DNA from: Sclerurus mexicanus
Lineage: Eukaryota; Chordata; Aves; Passeriformes; Furnariidae
Reading direction: 5' to 3'
Assembly: GCA_013396755.1 (NCBI GenBank)
Contig: VWZF01001683.1
Location: forward strand, 289,644-353,643
DNA length: 64,000 nt
Below the pieces are notes generated by a model. The model saw only the letters and a list, made by a program, of their open reading frames with translations, did not search any database and had not been told where the DNA came from. A program made the translations under genes and the position numbers. Positions 12,701-24,920 of the stretch are shown here, one piece after another; the stretch's first letter is position 1; every line of letters starts with the position of its first letter.

Positions 12701-13405
12701 CAGATACCTGGACAAGAACAAAAGCATTTTAACCCCAAACCTTCCCTGACATGTTTTTAGTCCCCTGCAGACTCAGAACTGAATTGACTGCTGGTGTTCA
12801 AGAATCAAATTTGTTGCCTGTGATGAGAAAATTTTACATAAGGCCTTAATTCGTCTTTTCATCATTTGCTACAAATTTCCAAAAAGTTTCCTAGCTTTGG
12901 GGAAGATTGGTCATCTTTTGTAATTACAATTGCGTAAAAAAAAGACAGAGGCCAGCACTGGTTGGAATTTCTCAATCTTACATCAATTATTGTCCACTTA
13001 AGAGACAAGCAGCAGTTGCCAGTTTAATCGTTTTATGAGACTCCATTTATCATTCATGTTAAAATGGCCCTGGGTAGGTTTTTTTTATCCATTATAAATC
13101 AAAATAAATAATGAATAATGATAAGTAATTGCAACTAATGAATCAGATATGGCATTCCTTAATTCCCACTACATCAGCTCTACACATGTGCTCTGCTTAG
13201 AAGCAGCAGAACTGTCTTCAGAGATAGCAAAAAAATAGCAAAGAGAGCGACGCTGCTACTTCAAAGAGTTTTTGCAGCAATACTGTATTTGGCACAAGAG
13301 ACTAAATAACCTGGAATTAATGTGAATGCTTTAAAAACAAAGAAAGAGAACAGTGCTTTTTTTCTTGTTGCAGAGCCATGGGGTGGACTTGTATAATGAG
13401 TAAAT
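9751..13405. other. Unique non-coding sequence
   Basis: No gene is recognised. A block at about 10130-10330 with ATTTGCAT (a POU-type octamer) and TTAATTAG reads like a conserved regulatory element, but this is only an impression. The plus-strand frames of 80 codons (10635-10877) and 74 codons (11685-11909) have no recognisable features. Confidence 0.45.
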
Positions 13406-13429
13406 AGTTTTTTACATAGTTTTTTACAT
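13406..13429 (+). repeat. Two tandem copies of AGTTTTTTACAT
   Basis: A 12-base unit is repeated exactly twice head-to-tail, a small local tandem duplication in AT-rich sequence. Confidence 0.85.
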
Positions 13430-14904
13430 TAGTAGCATGTGGGTTACACCATGAGAAATAGTACTCAGGTCTACACTGCTTAAATTTTTTCATACCATTT
13501 ACAAAAGCCCTTAATCCTATAAAAATAGAATCTTATATATATTTCATGCTCAAAAAATCAGTAATAAATTTACATTACTTCCATTGACAGTTTTGGCTAA
13601 CATACATGGTGGTGAATGAAGTTTAAAAACTATGAAGCACTCTTACTGTTAGGGGTGGCAAAGGAATTCTCATGATTGAAAGATAGGAAGATAAAAATAA
13701 ATAGTTGATATACAAGTGCTTTGTATTGCTTCATACAACTTTGAGGACACCCAACATTCAGTATGTATATAAAGCTTAAGTTAAAAGAGAATATGAAAAT
13801 TAGAGAAGTATTATACTCATCTTCTCTAATGTGTAGTATCCGAAGATATTTGATACAATGCTCATTGTATCAAGTGTTTGAAAGGTCAATACTCTATTTC
13901 ATAATTAATTTTGAAAATAAATTAAAAAAAACCCAAAAACTAGGCAAAAAAAATTGTTAGAATTAAAAGAAAAGGTCAAGAAAATATTTAATTTGATTTA
14001 ATCTGAAAGTCACTTTTTTGTTAAATACTAGAGAAATAATGATTAACATCAGAAAAAAAGTATTTTGAAATGAGAAATGGGAACACTGTTCTAGAGATCT
14101 AGAGCAGTTTTTATGTTTTCACTTTTTCAAATTCTGTCAGTCAAAACAACTTGCTAAATTCAACAGAAATTGTTTACCTCAATGAAAGAGAGCGCCATGC
14201 TTCAATGCAAAGTGGTATGTCAGAAAATTACTTCTCCTATAAAGTATGTAGAAAATAGCTTTATAAAGGTATTCATGCTGATCTTGGAGAAACAGCTGAA
14301 TGATAAAGAAGTCTCTGTTATAGCATTAGTCGTAATGGAGTACAAATATGAGGGGAAGATCTAATACATTAATTTGATGTTTTTAAGTAACACAGGAAAA
14401 TAACCGATGTTTGATTTGAAAGAAAACAGAAATAAGAACAGTTATTTGAATAGTGATAAAAAGTTATTTGACTTGAGATAAAAAAATGATATGCAGATTT
14501 TTTCCTACATTTCATTCATTTAGCAGAGACCTTTTTCACAACAATGAAGATCTATCCAGTGAGGAACTAAAGTCTTGATTGAACAAAGCCAGTTGCATCC
14601 TTCAAATATCTACTGGTTTTGCAATGATCGTTTTCTCAGGGCACTGCATTAATCAGTCCTGTGTTAACCACTATATAGCCCAGTCAAGCATAAACTTTAT
14701 TTAACTTGTCTTCATTCAATTTTCAAAGCACGACATATACTATTCCTTTCCTATATATTGCTTTCATTTGTCACAGCTTCCGTCCCTGATCAAATTATGA
14801 CACTGGCATTGCTAATAGCTAGAGTTTCAAACATACAAAGTCTTAAAAGTTTTCTCTACTGTCTAATAGGAGTTCACTGTAAGCATCCACAAAGGTTCCT
14901 CTTT
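13430..14904. other. Unique AT-rich sequence around a palindrome
   Basis: No gene is recognised. The only structured item is the palindrome at 13850-13873, described separately. A plus-strand frame at 13763-13960 is Lys/Ile-rich and spans that palindrome, and another at 14170-14364 is unremarkable. Both are taken as chance frames. Confidence 0.5.
13850..13873. repeat. Perfect 11-bp-arm palindrome, 2-base centre
   Basis: The arm TTGATACAATG is followed by CT and then by the exact reverse complement CATTGTATCAA. The two-base spacer favours a cruciform or a dimeric protein site over a functional RNA hairpin. Pairing stops after 11 bases on each side. Confidence 0.9.
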
Positions 14905-15128
14905 AACCTTCTTCAAGTCCCTCCTTGAAGCTGGCTGCTGACAATGATTAAGTTGCTGGTGGGCTGACAATGCTGCCTCTTCATCTGAACAGCTTCTTGT
15001 TGTTCCAGCCCACTTGCTCACTGTCTGTAGCAACCTGCCACCTCCTGTCTTATAACCTCTTTGAGCAAGGGCGATATTTTCATGTTATGTTTATATACTA
15101 CCATTTGCAACAGGATTCTGAAGCATGA
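14905..15128 (+). mobile_element. Ancient L3/CR1-like LINE tail (amniote), degraded
   Basis: The order of phrases matches the 3' tail of an old LINE that I know as abundant in turtles and crocodilians. These are 'cttcaagtccctccttgaag', 'tgacaatgattaagttgctg' followed by 'gtgggctgaca', 'cctgtcttataacctctttg' with 'agcaagggc', and a closing block 'tttatatactaccatttgca' with 'acaggattctgaagcatga'. The family tail has a Cys-free 3' UTR of this layout ending near a 'gcacaatggggtcctg'-like stretch. The copy is much decayed, as expected of an insertion predating the bird radiation. The family call comes from memory of the consensus and has not been aligned. Confidence 0.6.
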
Positions 15129-18100
15129 GTGAGAATGTAAGATTTATGACATATTGACAGAACATTTATAAAAACCATACATAAATAAAAAGTGACGATG
15201 CTTTGAGTTAAGCTTCTGTTCCCTAATTAAAGCAAATGTTCAGCACAGCAGAGGGAATGAAAGCAAGTCTGCCTGTAAAATGTCACTGTTCTCTGGTGGC
15301 TGTGGGCTTTTCATAATGCTGTGGTTAGCCTGTGTCTAAACCTGATCAGAAGAGAGGAATTCTTTGTCAGGTAGGACTTAGAGAACTCACTATCAGCAGG
15401 TCCACAAAAAAACATAGAGGACTTAACCATTAGTGCAATAACACTCTTCTCTTGCCTGAAGACTTGCTAACCAGGACCTGCAGGAGCCCTCTAGCACAGA
15501 CTGAATGTGTTGCCTAAACTGCTCTTGTGGTAAGGAAATTTCCGTAGTACATGAGCGAAACAGTACCATGACCATTCTGTATCTCACAAAGACAGAGAGT
15601 AACACTGTGTGCATGGGGATCTGTCCTTCAAAATTCAAAGAGAAACAAAATATTCATGAGTCCTGCTTTATCAAGAGAAGTGATTTAGAAGGGAATGTGT
15701 AAAAAGCCTTTGTAACAGGTGGGCAAAACAGAGATGTTGCAAATGTTTTGTTCATAGGCTCCGTTCTCATAAGTCGTTATTAATAAGCACAAGTGACAGA
15801 ATCAAAACAATATTCCCAAAATAACTAATTAATACTGGATACAAAATTAGACAGAAGCACTGAGTCTTTCATTGTTGCAGCATGAAGAAATATTTTGCAA
15901 CAGGAATGCAATCATTGAAGAATAACAAATAAAAGGTGTGCATGTGAAATGACATCTGTATTTATAGGAGAGAAGCCACAGTTTCCAACTCATGGATTAT
16001 ATATATGAATTATTTAATTATTATATTTACAAGAATTTATCTGAATACATTTCCTTTTTCAGCCTGTAAAGGGAAACAGCAGAGGTGCCTTCTTAAATCA
16101 GACCTGAACTATTAAACTTCCCATGCAATGCAAACCACAGGAGTCAAGAGGATTTTAACCAATTAAAAACCATTTTGACTGTGCAAAAGAGCCTGAGGAA
16201 AGGCAGAACTAGGAATTTGCTTTAAGTAAGGAATATATTCAGAGATGACTAAGAATGTTGAATATGAGAACACATCCTCATCTGTATAGAATAAGGTGGG
16301 CAGAGAACTCCAGGCTCATAACAAAACAGTAACAGAGACATTTCCAGTTATGTACAGGACGAAGATACCTTTTAATTTTTGCAAACTCTCCTTAGTAATT
16401 AAAGGGGACAGGAGCTGAAGAATATTCACAGAATCCACAAAAGCTAATGGAGCTGATGGATATTTCAAGGAAGGATTTCAAGAAAGTCTCCTGCTTAGAT
16501 GCACTCATCTGTAAAATTTCTACCAAAGGTTATGAAGACCACCATAGAGAATTAAAAGAAGTTTTCATTTTCTTTTTCCCCAATGACCTTTCTGATAATT
16601 TGCTAAAGATTTTCTTCAGGCCCATATTGAAGAAGGCATAATCAGACACAATTATAATGTGTCTAGACCAAGCTCTGCTACCTTATTATCCCTGATTGGA
16701 CAGTGGCCTTCAGCTGATGCTGAGAGAACAGTCTTAGAAGAGCAGCTGTGGGCAGTGACTCTTCCTCTGATGTATACTCCCTGCTTCCAGAAGACAGGTC
16801 AGGGTCTACAGATTGTGTTTCTGCTGGTATTTTTGTTCTGTTAGTGATTCTAATTCTTTTACACCATGATACCTTACAAGTGCTGTTTTGAAACCAAGTA
16901 AAGTCTGCTAGCCCAAGGGGAAAAAAAAAAAAAAAGGTATGTCATAGTCTTCTCTGGATTATTACTCAAACAAAATACATGAGACAAACAATTGTTTGGT
17001 GAGCTATAAAAAATATTTTAAAAACAGTAATTTTCCATACCTAACAGATAAAACCAGTTATTTATCGCAATCTAATGAATGCCTTAAATGACAGTGACAC
17101 ATTATACAGATGTATGCAAATAGATGCATTCACTGTTTCAGCTGGCAAAAGTTCATAATGAACAGCTCAGGAGCTCAGGTCAGTTTTGCATTTACTGTCT
17201 ATTTACCAGTTGAAAGGAAAGGGACTGCAAAAAGGTGGCTTCTCCTTGCCAGTCATTAGCCATAAAAGATAGTATGGAACAGTAATACCAGATACAGTGA
17301 AGATGCCTACTTGGATTTCAAAATGAGCAGTTTTTGGTTGTCGCCAAGTACAGCTGTTAATTCTAACCCAATGGCTACCACTTGCTGCTTTTACTTAGAA
17401 AAGTGAATTGTATTTTTACAAAATATTTTTAAGAGAAATTAATCTCAGGGAATACTTTAGAAAATTCCTTAACCATTAAAAAAATTTGTCAGTTACTTAC
17501 AATTATTTTACCCTTCTACTACACTAGTCCATCAAGAAAATACTTTTGACTACTGGCCATGCAAGTATTTGCAGTGATTCAGAGAAATTATTTAAGTAAA
17601 AATCAAAGCTTTCAGTAGTTATTGATTGTTCATTGTTCATGAGTCTACATCATTATCATTGTTGACAACCTAGATATGTTTCTGACAGCTTCAGTATTCG
17701 TATTGAATTTACAAAGCTATTCAATAATCCTGCATTAATCTACCAAAATATATGCACAGACAAAAAAAGTATAACTGCTTTGCTCCCTTTTTTTAGTCAT
17801 AGTTCTGGAAAGAAGAATCCAACAACTCAACAGTGTTAAACTATTTAAAATAATAATAATTCTTCAGGATGTCATTATCAGTCTTAATAAAACCCTTACT
17901 ATACAGATGAATCTTTTTTATGGAGCATCTATGTACATAAATGTATGTCACTGCTGTAATGATAAAGCATCACCTAGGTTAAAAAAACCCACCTATGAAA
18001 GACACAAATGGGTCAATCCTTCTTCTCTTTAAATTTTTAAACTGTCCCTTGTAGTGCAATTGTTGAAGAGGAAATGACATATTAAATGTCAAATTGACCT

Positions 18101-21100
18101 GAAACAGATATTACTGGATTTTAGCCATCAAATATTTCCTTTTATCTTAATTGGCTATTAGTCTCTATGAACATTAAATGCTCAGGAGAAAATAAAGCTT
18201 TTATCTTTGTTTTCCTCTTGCAGATTTGGCCATAAAGAGCGTACAAAGCCCAGTAAAACCTCACACACTGTACACCAGGTTCTTTGTAGAGTGTGAAACT
18301 TTGAGGATTTATTCCTCTTCTGAACACAAACGATCAGAATACAAAGAACAGCAGGGCTAGCTAAAACAATGGCTTGTGCTACCCATGTGAGTTGCATATT
18401 TTCACTTTCAAGTCATTATCTTTTATAACTAGCAGTTAGTGCAAGCAAAGAAGCTCAAACCAAATGACGGTTATAGCGTCTAATAAGATACCCAGATGGT
18501 TAGTAAACAATATAAAACTGTAATTAAACAGGACCTAACAATGAACATGTTAATTTCAGGGGTTTTGTAAAATAACTCCAGAAATTGATACCACCTACAG
18601 TTAATAACTACCTGTGGGAAGTTAAAGTCAATAGAAATTTTTACTTTAAACTGAATAAGCAATGTATGAACCCCCATTTACTCAGCATCTATGTCTTACA
18701 AATTTAATTATGAGGAGGGCTTGAATCACTGTTGTGTTCTTCAAGTTTGATGTTGCTGTCACTGCATAAAATTACACTGCTGTAAAACTAGAAACTACTA
18801 AGCTTCTAGCATTTGAATTTCTCTAACAAACACTATGTTATGCATTTTAGAACACCTTTGGAGCTGCTGTAATACAGGATCAGTTACAAGCTCAACCAGA
18901 GCATTTAAACCAATACACCAGCAAGCCATGACAGACAGAAAAAAAGATGAAGTAGAAATTATTTACTTCTGCTAGCTGAAGGCTTCAAAGATATGATGAA
19001 ATATCTAAAAGCTCTGTCTAGTAAGAGTTGATTGGTATAAGAGATAGACATCTTGTCCCAACATTTTAAATCAACTAGCACAAGTAATTCCAATTTTAAA
19101 AGTTCTTATTAAAAAGAATTGCCTTTCTGACAATTATAAATCGATCTATCACATTATCTGGTGGTGGGGTTTTTTTTATTTGAATCATAAAGAGCTTATT
19201 TCTTCCCTTTCATTTTTAAACAATAGTTTTGCATGCAAAAGAATTCATTATAACTGCAAATGTGCCTGTTTGAATAATTACAGATACTGTACTCCATTGT
19301 TTAGTTACAACCTAAATGAATGCAGGCAACATAAAAACAGGCACTAAAGAACACCCCACTCCCCCATACTAAGTTTTCACAATGCATATCTTATCTGACA
19401 TTTCTTACCAGTACAAAATCAACCTGACATAAAATCCAGCATATGCCTTTTTGGGGAAGTAAAGATTGGCTTCTGTATCATTTGTACTTTTGTTTTGAAA
19501 CATGATTCCTTTTAAACCTCTAAGAGCATATTTAATTCTGTCAAAATAATATTAACCTTTTCATGATACATTTGAGTACTAGAAAAGAGTTTTAAGGAAG
19601 ATTTGCCTGAATGGAAGTGGAGAAATTAAATACAGTATGTTAGCAAAAAATGTAATGAGGCTAAAGTCTGCTACTTTCATGTTTGCTACTTACTGTTTCG
19701 ATTAGCATGCTAGTTAGTCCTGGCAGTGTATAATTCAATAGAAGCTCAATTCTCTGAGGTACTTACACATGTACCAGGTTCCTTTGAAATAAACTACTTA
19801 AGTGCCTGAAAACTAGGCTTGTTCTTAACCACTTGTTGAAGAGTAGTCTCATTTAAATTTCATTACAGCTGGTGAAAGGACTCCTACTCTATTTTGAGAG
19901 ACAATATCCAAGTCCTAAACCCCACATCATATTGTGAATTCTGCATGGGTAGACATCTGTATTCAGTTCTTTCTGGTCTGCCATAATATTATGGCAGCAC
20001 ACCTTTTGTTATTTCTCTCACACTGAAGAGCTTGCATGGCAGTTTAATTTTGTCCCTAGCCTGTTCTTTCCTTCTCCACTGTCACACCACCTTTTGCTAT
20101 GGTCCAACAGCTGGTGATTTGATCGTGCTAGTGAAGGTATCCACTGACTACAACCCCGTTGATATTAAAAGTGCTGATCTAAAATGTTTCAATATTTAAA
20201 TGTATTCTCTTGTTCATCTACATGAAATGCTAAAGAGACCATTATCTGCCTCTGGCCTTTGGAAAACTTAAGGAAAATTTGAGGCCTCCAGGTAAATAAT
20301 CAAGGAAGAACCAGGATGTTCACAGAGGAGGTAGCCACAGTAAACCAGTAACAAGTGCTAAGGGCCTGGGTGAAGCAGAACTCCTGCCCACATTCAAAGA
20401 AATTCAATAAATGTACTTTCCATTTTATCATTCCTCCCTAAAGAAAAGCCCTGCATTATAAATAAAAGAGGTACTTTGGAAACTTTAAGACCTTTTTCTT
20501 TTAAATAAAAGGAAGTTACAGGATCCTATTGCATCAGCAATAATACAGAAAAATTCTCTGTTGCAGTGATAATTTTACATTAAAACTACTGAAATTACTT
20601 CCATCGTTCCCTTCAGAACTGCACATTGTGTCAGAGAAAAGCAAGAGTAAGGTGTTTAATTTGCTTTATGTGGTAACATAGCAGAAAAGGTTATGTCATT
20701 CACCCTCTTTCCAAAGATAAGAACTAGGGGGTATCAAATGAAACCCAGGAGGTAGGAAGCCAGGGGAGATTCTGATTAAATGTGTACTTAAGTTGTGGAA
20801 ATACTTCTTCAGAAGTACACGAATGATAAATATTGAGATGAATACAAGGGGAGATTGGACAAGTTAAAGAAGAAAAAACTATCAAACCTAGTAAATAAAA
20901 AGGTAAACCCATAAACTTAGTGACTGATATGATTCTGAAAAACTTATGACAGGCTTATTCTGACTTTATATTCATTTACAGTTGGTTACCACTAAAGGCA
21001 AGAATCTCTTTTCTGATCTTGATCCCACTAAAGTGACCAACAAAACTGACAACTGAATTCAAGAAGGCAAGATATCATCCCAAATTTTATATATTCTATC

Positions 21101-21617
21101 TAGTATTGGAGCATGAACAAGGCTGAGACCTTATTTTCCCAAGCACAGAAGTAACATGAGAGATTATTGCTCTAAAGGCTCTCAGACCACAGTAGTTTAT
21201 ACTCTTGTGTAGCAGCCCACATGAGCAATGGCAGAATTCAACATCCAAATTGTAACAAGCTTATAAATCTTTGATTTCACAGTCTGAAATGGCAAACAAC
21301 ACTGAAGAAACAAGGAATCATAAAAACTATTAATTAAGCACACTTCGAATATTTCTGACTGCTCTTCAGTCTCTCATCAATAGATTAGTTAATTAATCAT
21401 AAGTGTCTTAAATGCTTCATGATGTTTTTGAATGTTTTGGTTGTCTTGATGTTTCAGGTGAATAATATTTTTATTTTCTCAGTCTAACTTTAAAGAAAAA
21501 GAAGTCTTAAAACAACCACTTTTTAAAAATAACCTTTTCATTTATAAAACATTTGAGAGCCTTTTTTAGAGTTCAAAACTAATTTTGAGTTGAAGATGAT
21601 TCATAAATGGGAAGGTT
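15129..21617. other. Unique non-coding sequence
   Basis: No gene, RNA gene or transposon is recognised. There is a 15-base poly(A) run at 16921-16935. The pair of overlapping minus-strand frames at 18142-18397 and several plus-strand frames of 60 to 65 codons carry no domain I recognise. ATGCAAAT octamers occur (for example 17114-17121), but such 8-mers are expected by chance in AT-rich DNA. Confidence 0.5.
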
Positions 21618-22185
21618 GATATAGGGATGCATCACCAGCTGGTTGAGGGAAGTGATCTGGTTCTCTGCACTGGTGTGGCATCACCTTGAACATCACAATA
21701 TAAGAAAGATATTAAGCTATTAGAGAGCATCCAGAGGAGGGCAAGAAAGATGGTTTAGGGCCTTGAGGCTGTATGAGGAGCAGCTGAGGTCACTTGGTCT
21801 GTTCAGCCTGAAAAAGAGAAGACTGAGGAGAGACCTCATTGCCATCAACAACTTCCCTGTGAGAGGAAGAGGAGGGGCAGACACTGATCTCTTCTCTGTG
21901 GTGACCAGTGACAGGACCGGAAGGAATGGCCTGAATTTGTGTCAGGGGAGGGTTCGGTTGGATATTAGAAGAAGGTTTTTCACCCAGAGGGTGGTTGGAC
22001 ACTGGAACAGGCTCCCCAGGGAAGTGGTCACAGCACCAAGCCTGACACAGTTCAAGAAGTGTTTGGATGATCCTCTCAGGTACATGGTGTGACTCTTGAG
22101 GATGGTCCTGTGCAGGGCTAAGAGTTGGACTTGATGATCCTTGTGCGTCTCTTTCAACTTGGCACATTCCGTGATTCTTTGAAGC
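21618..22185 (+). mobile_element. CR1 LINE, 3' portion, about 570 bp
   Basis: A plus-strand, 5'-truncated CR1 copy. It contains the ORF2 C-terminal coding block 'agagcatccagaggagggca', then 'gtctgttcagcctgaaaaag', 'gttggatattagaagaaggt' with 'ttttcacccagagggtggt', and 'ggctccccagggaagtggtc'. The 3' UTR reads 'gagttggacttgatgatcct' and the copy ends near 'cattccgtgattctttga', a decayed octamer tail. The plus-strand frame of 109 codons at 21763-22092 is the genuine ORF2 end of this element (motif RLDIRRRFFTQRVVGHWNRL). The minus-strand frames over it are shadows. It belongs to a different CR1 subfamily from the copy at 22.85 kb, judging by the UTR. Confidence 0.93.
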
Positions 22186-22851
22186 CAGTCATTTTACTGT
22201 ATGTTGAGTTATATTTCCTTTGGCTGTTAAAACTTTTTCTTGTTTTCTGTTTTGCTTCTTGTCTGTATGCTCTGTTATCTATATCACTTAGTGAGTGAAC
22301 TAGAGCATAATGCCATCTTTGATAGAAGGTAGGGCAAGAAGTTGCAGGAATGCATGTATGTGACTTGAAGCTTAAGTTACAGTGTCTGAAAAGTGCTTAA
22401 ACATAGCCAGGTCTACTGTCATGTAAAAGGGCTGTATTCCAAATACTGCACCGTGTACTTTTATTAACTAGTTGTAACACTGGTTAATTCCAGTAGCCTA
22501 TCTCAAACAGAGAGCATGACAAGATGCCTTGGGGAAAGTAGTGAACAGCTATGAAATAATCTGCCTATTGGGGATGTTTCTTCTTAACTCTTAAGCCTGA
22601 AAGGTATATTGCTTCCAAAGTTTATATTTTAGAAAAGTACATTTTTGTTCTTTATTTTCTTTCATTTATCTATTCTTTCCTACACAATAACAAAATTGTG
22701 TGAGGGAGTGCTTTATCTTCTCTGTGTGTATCTACATTTTATCATTTCTTCTCTTTAATACTTTCTAAAATAATATGTTGAGTCTTTATATGTTTTTTTT
22801 TTCTCAGCCTCCCTTCACGTCTTCACATACCAATCTAGTAGCCTTCATATA
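22186..22851. other. Unique AT-rich spacer between two CR1 copies
   Basis: About 0.67 kb with no gene and no repeat that I recognise. Confidence 0.5.
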
Positions 22852-23918
22852 AACCAACCCAGTAGCCTACTATGATGAAGTGACTACATCAGCAGACCAG
22901 GGAAAGCTACAGATGTCATTTATTTGGACTTCTGTAAAGCCTTTTACACAGTCCTCCACAAAATCCTTCTCTCTGAATTGGAGAAAAATGGATTCAATCA
23001 GTGGACTGTTGGATGGATAAGAAATTAGTGGGATGCTCACATCCAGAGGGTAGTGGTCAATGGCTCAAAGTCTCGATGGACATCAGTAACAAGTGGCATC
23101 CCTCAGGGTTCCATACTGGGACCAGTGCTATTTAATATCTTCAATAATGACATACACAACGGGACTGAGTGCACCCTCAGCAAATTTGCAGATGACACCA
23201 ACCCCTGATATCAATACAGGCTGGCAGATGAACAGCCTGTTGAGAAGAACTTCAGAATGCTGGTGCATGGGAGGCTGGCTATGAGCTGGCAATGCATGTT
23301 TGCAGCATGATTCAACCATATCCTGGGCTGCATCAAAAGCAGTGTGGTCAGCAGCTTGAGAGAAGTGATTCTTCCCCTCTACTCTGCTCTGGTGAGATCC
23401 CAACTGGAGTTCTGTATCCAGCTCTGGAGTCCCCAGCAACAGAAGGACATCAATGTGTTGAAGTGAGTCCAGAGAAGGGCCACTAAGATGATTAGAGAGA
23501 TGGAGCACCTCTCCTATGAGGAAAGGCTGAGAGAATTGAAATTGTTCAGTCTGGAAAAGAGAAGGCCTGTGACCTAATTGTGGCCTCCCGGTACTTGAAG
23601 GGAGACAACAGGAAAGATGGAGAGAGACTATTCACAAGAGCATGTAGTGACAGGAAGAGGGGGAATGGTTTCCAACTGATAGTAGACTTAGACTAGGTAC
23701 TAGGAAAAAAAATCTTTACTGTGAGGGTGGTAAGGCACTGGAATAGGTTGCCCACAAAATTTGTGGATACCTCATCCATGGAAGTATTCAAGGCCAGGTT
23801 GGATGGGACTCTGAGAAACTTGTCTAGTGGAAGGTGTCCATGCCCACAGCAGAGGGGGCAGAAGTAGATGACCTTTAAGTTCCTTCTAACCCAAGTCATT
23901 CTATGATTCTATGAGTCT
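22852..23918 (+). mobile_element. CR1 LINE with reverse-transcriptase remnant, about 1.07 kb
   Basis: A plus-strand CR1 copy truncated inside ORF2. It encodes the second half of the reverse transcriptase. GIPQGSILGPVLFNIF begins at 23095, and the catalytic FADD box (FADDT) lies in the same frame at 23185-23199. An upstream 'tatttggacttctgtaaagc' codes the conserved LDF-KAF-type motif, here with the sequence degraded. Soon after FADDT the frame is broken (stop at 23208-23210) and the rest is scattered over frames. It ends with 'tcattctatgattctatgag', the CR1 3' octamers. Non-functional. The two open frames at 23093-23284 and 23128-23508 read other frames of this element and are not proteins. 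Confidence 0.95.
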
Positions 23919-24920
23919 ATTATATACCTACCCCATTTTCTGAACTATCTTTTTGGACTGGAATGTCTTATTCTAGCTGAGTCGTTATAATTGACTTATG
24001 TGTAACATAGCACTATTTTCTGTCTATTTAAACATTCTAGTACCCTGTTTGTTTTCCCAATTCCTGCTGCAGTCATTGAACAATCTCTTGACATCATCAG
24101 GTCTTAACTTCTCTATTAGTACCCAGCACTGTGCACAGTAAGCTCACATTATGGCTCCGAATGAGCTCTAACTTTCACTTTCCAGCTATGAAGCCTGTCA
24201 GTCACTGAGCTAATCACTCATCCGGCACTGACATGTCTCTCCATAGTCTTTTCCAGCCACCATTGGTTTGCAGTATTATGAGTTTTAAAAATGGTCCTAT
24301 CTTCTTTTACTCAGTCACATCTGACAGAGTGAATGAGATACAGTTGGAGCACTTCAGCAGGGCTTCAGCAGACAGCTTTGTCAAAACATCTGTGCAACAG
24401 AAGAAAGATGCCACTGGACGTTCTATGATCTATGTTCTTCTGTAGAAGAATACTGATTCACTGAAATGGTTTCATGGAGATTAATCAATTTCTGCCAGTT
24501 TACAGAAAGACCCATGTTTTCCAACCCCACCTTCCAGCTTCAGATATTCATCTGAATATCTTGAGATTCCAGGATTTACACTGTACTAGGTAGAAAAGAA
24601 GACAAGAGCTGTGATGCTAAGAGTTGTCTCAAAAGCTCTAACTTATAGGCTAGCAAAAAATCCAAAGAGGAGTTTTGGGGAATGCACAATCCCCAAAGTA
24701 TGTGCTTTTGAACAAACTCAAGACTTCAAAAGTGGGAGGAGCCCACTACTTTCACATTCACCCTATTTTGTGAAACTGAAATGAGGAATTCTGCTCTCAG
24801 GCATCCACAACTTATATCCCTTTTTTTTTTCCCCCCCAGTCCATTAATTTAACAAGAAAATTGAACATTTGTGATGAAAACAGGACATCATATATATTTT
24901 TATCTTAAAATCTTGTCATA
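23919..24920. other. Unique spacer between inverted CR1 copies
   Basis: About 1 kb without a recognisable gene. It contains a T10C7 polypyrimidine run near 24821-24837. It would form the loop if the flanking opposed CR1 copies paired in a transcript. Confidence 0.5.

Noticed and set aside
21790..22167. Minus-strand frame of 125 codons
   Set aside because: Antisense shadow of CR1 ORF2 and 3' UTR.
23128..23508. Minus-strand frame of 126 codons
   Set aside because: Antisense shadow of the plus-strand CR1 reverse-transcriptase region.
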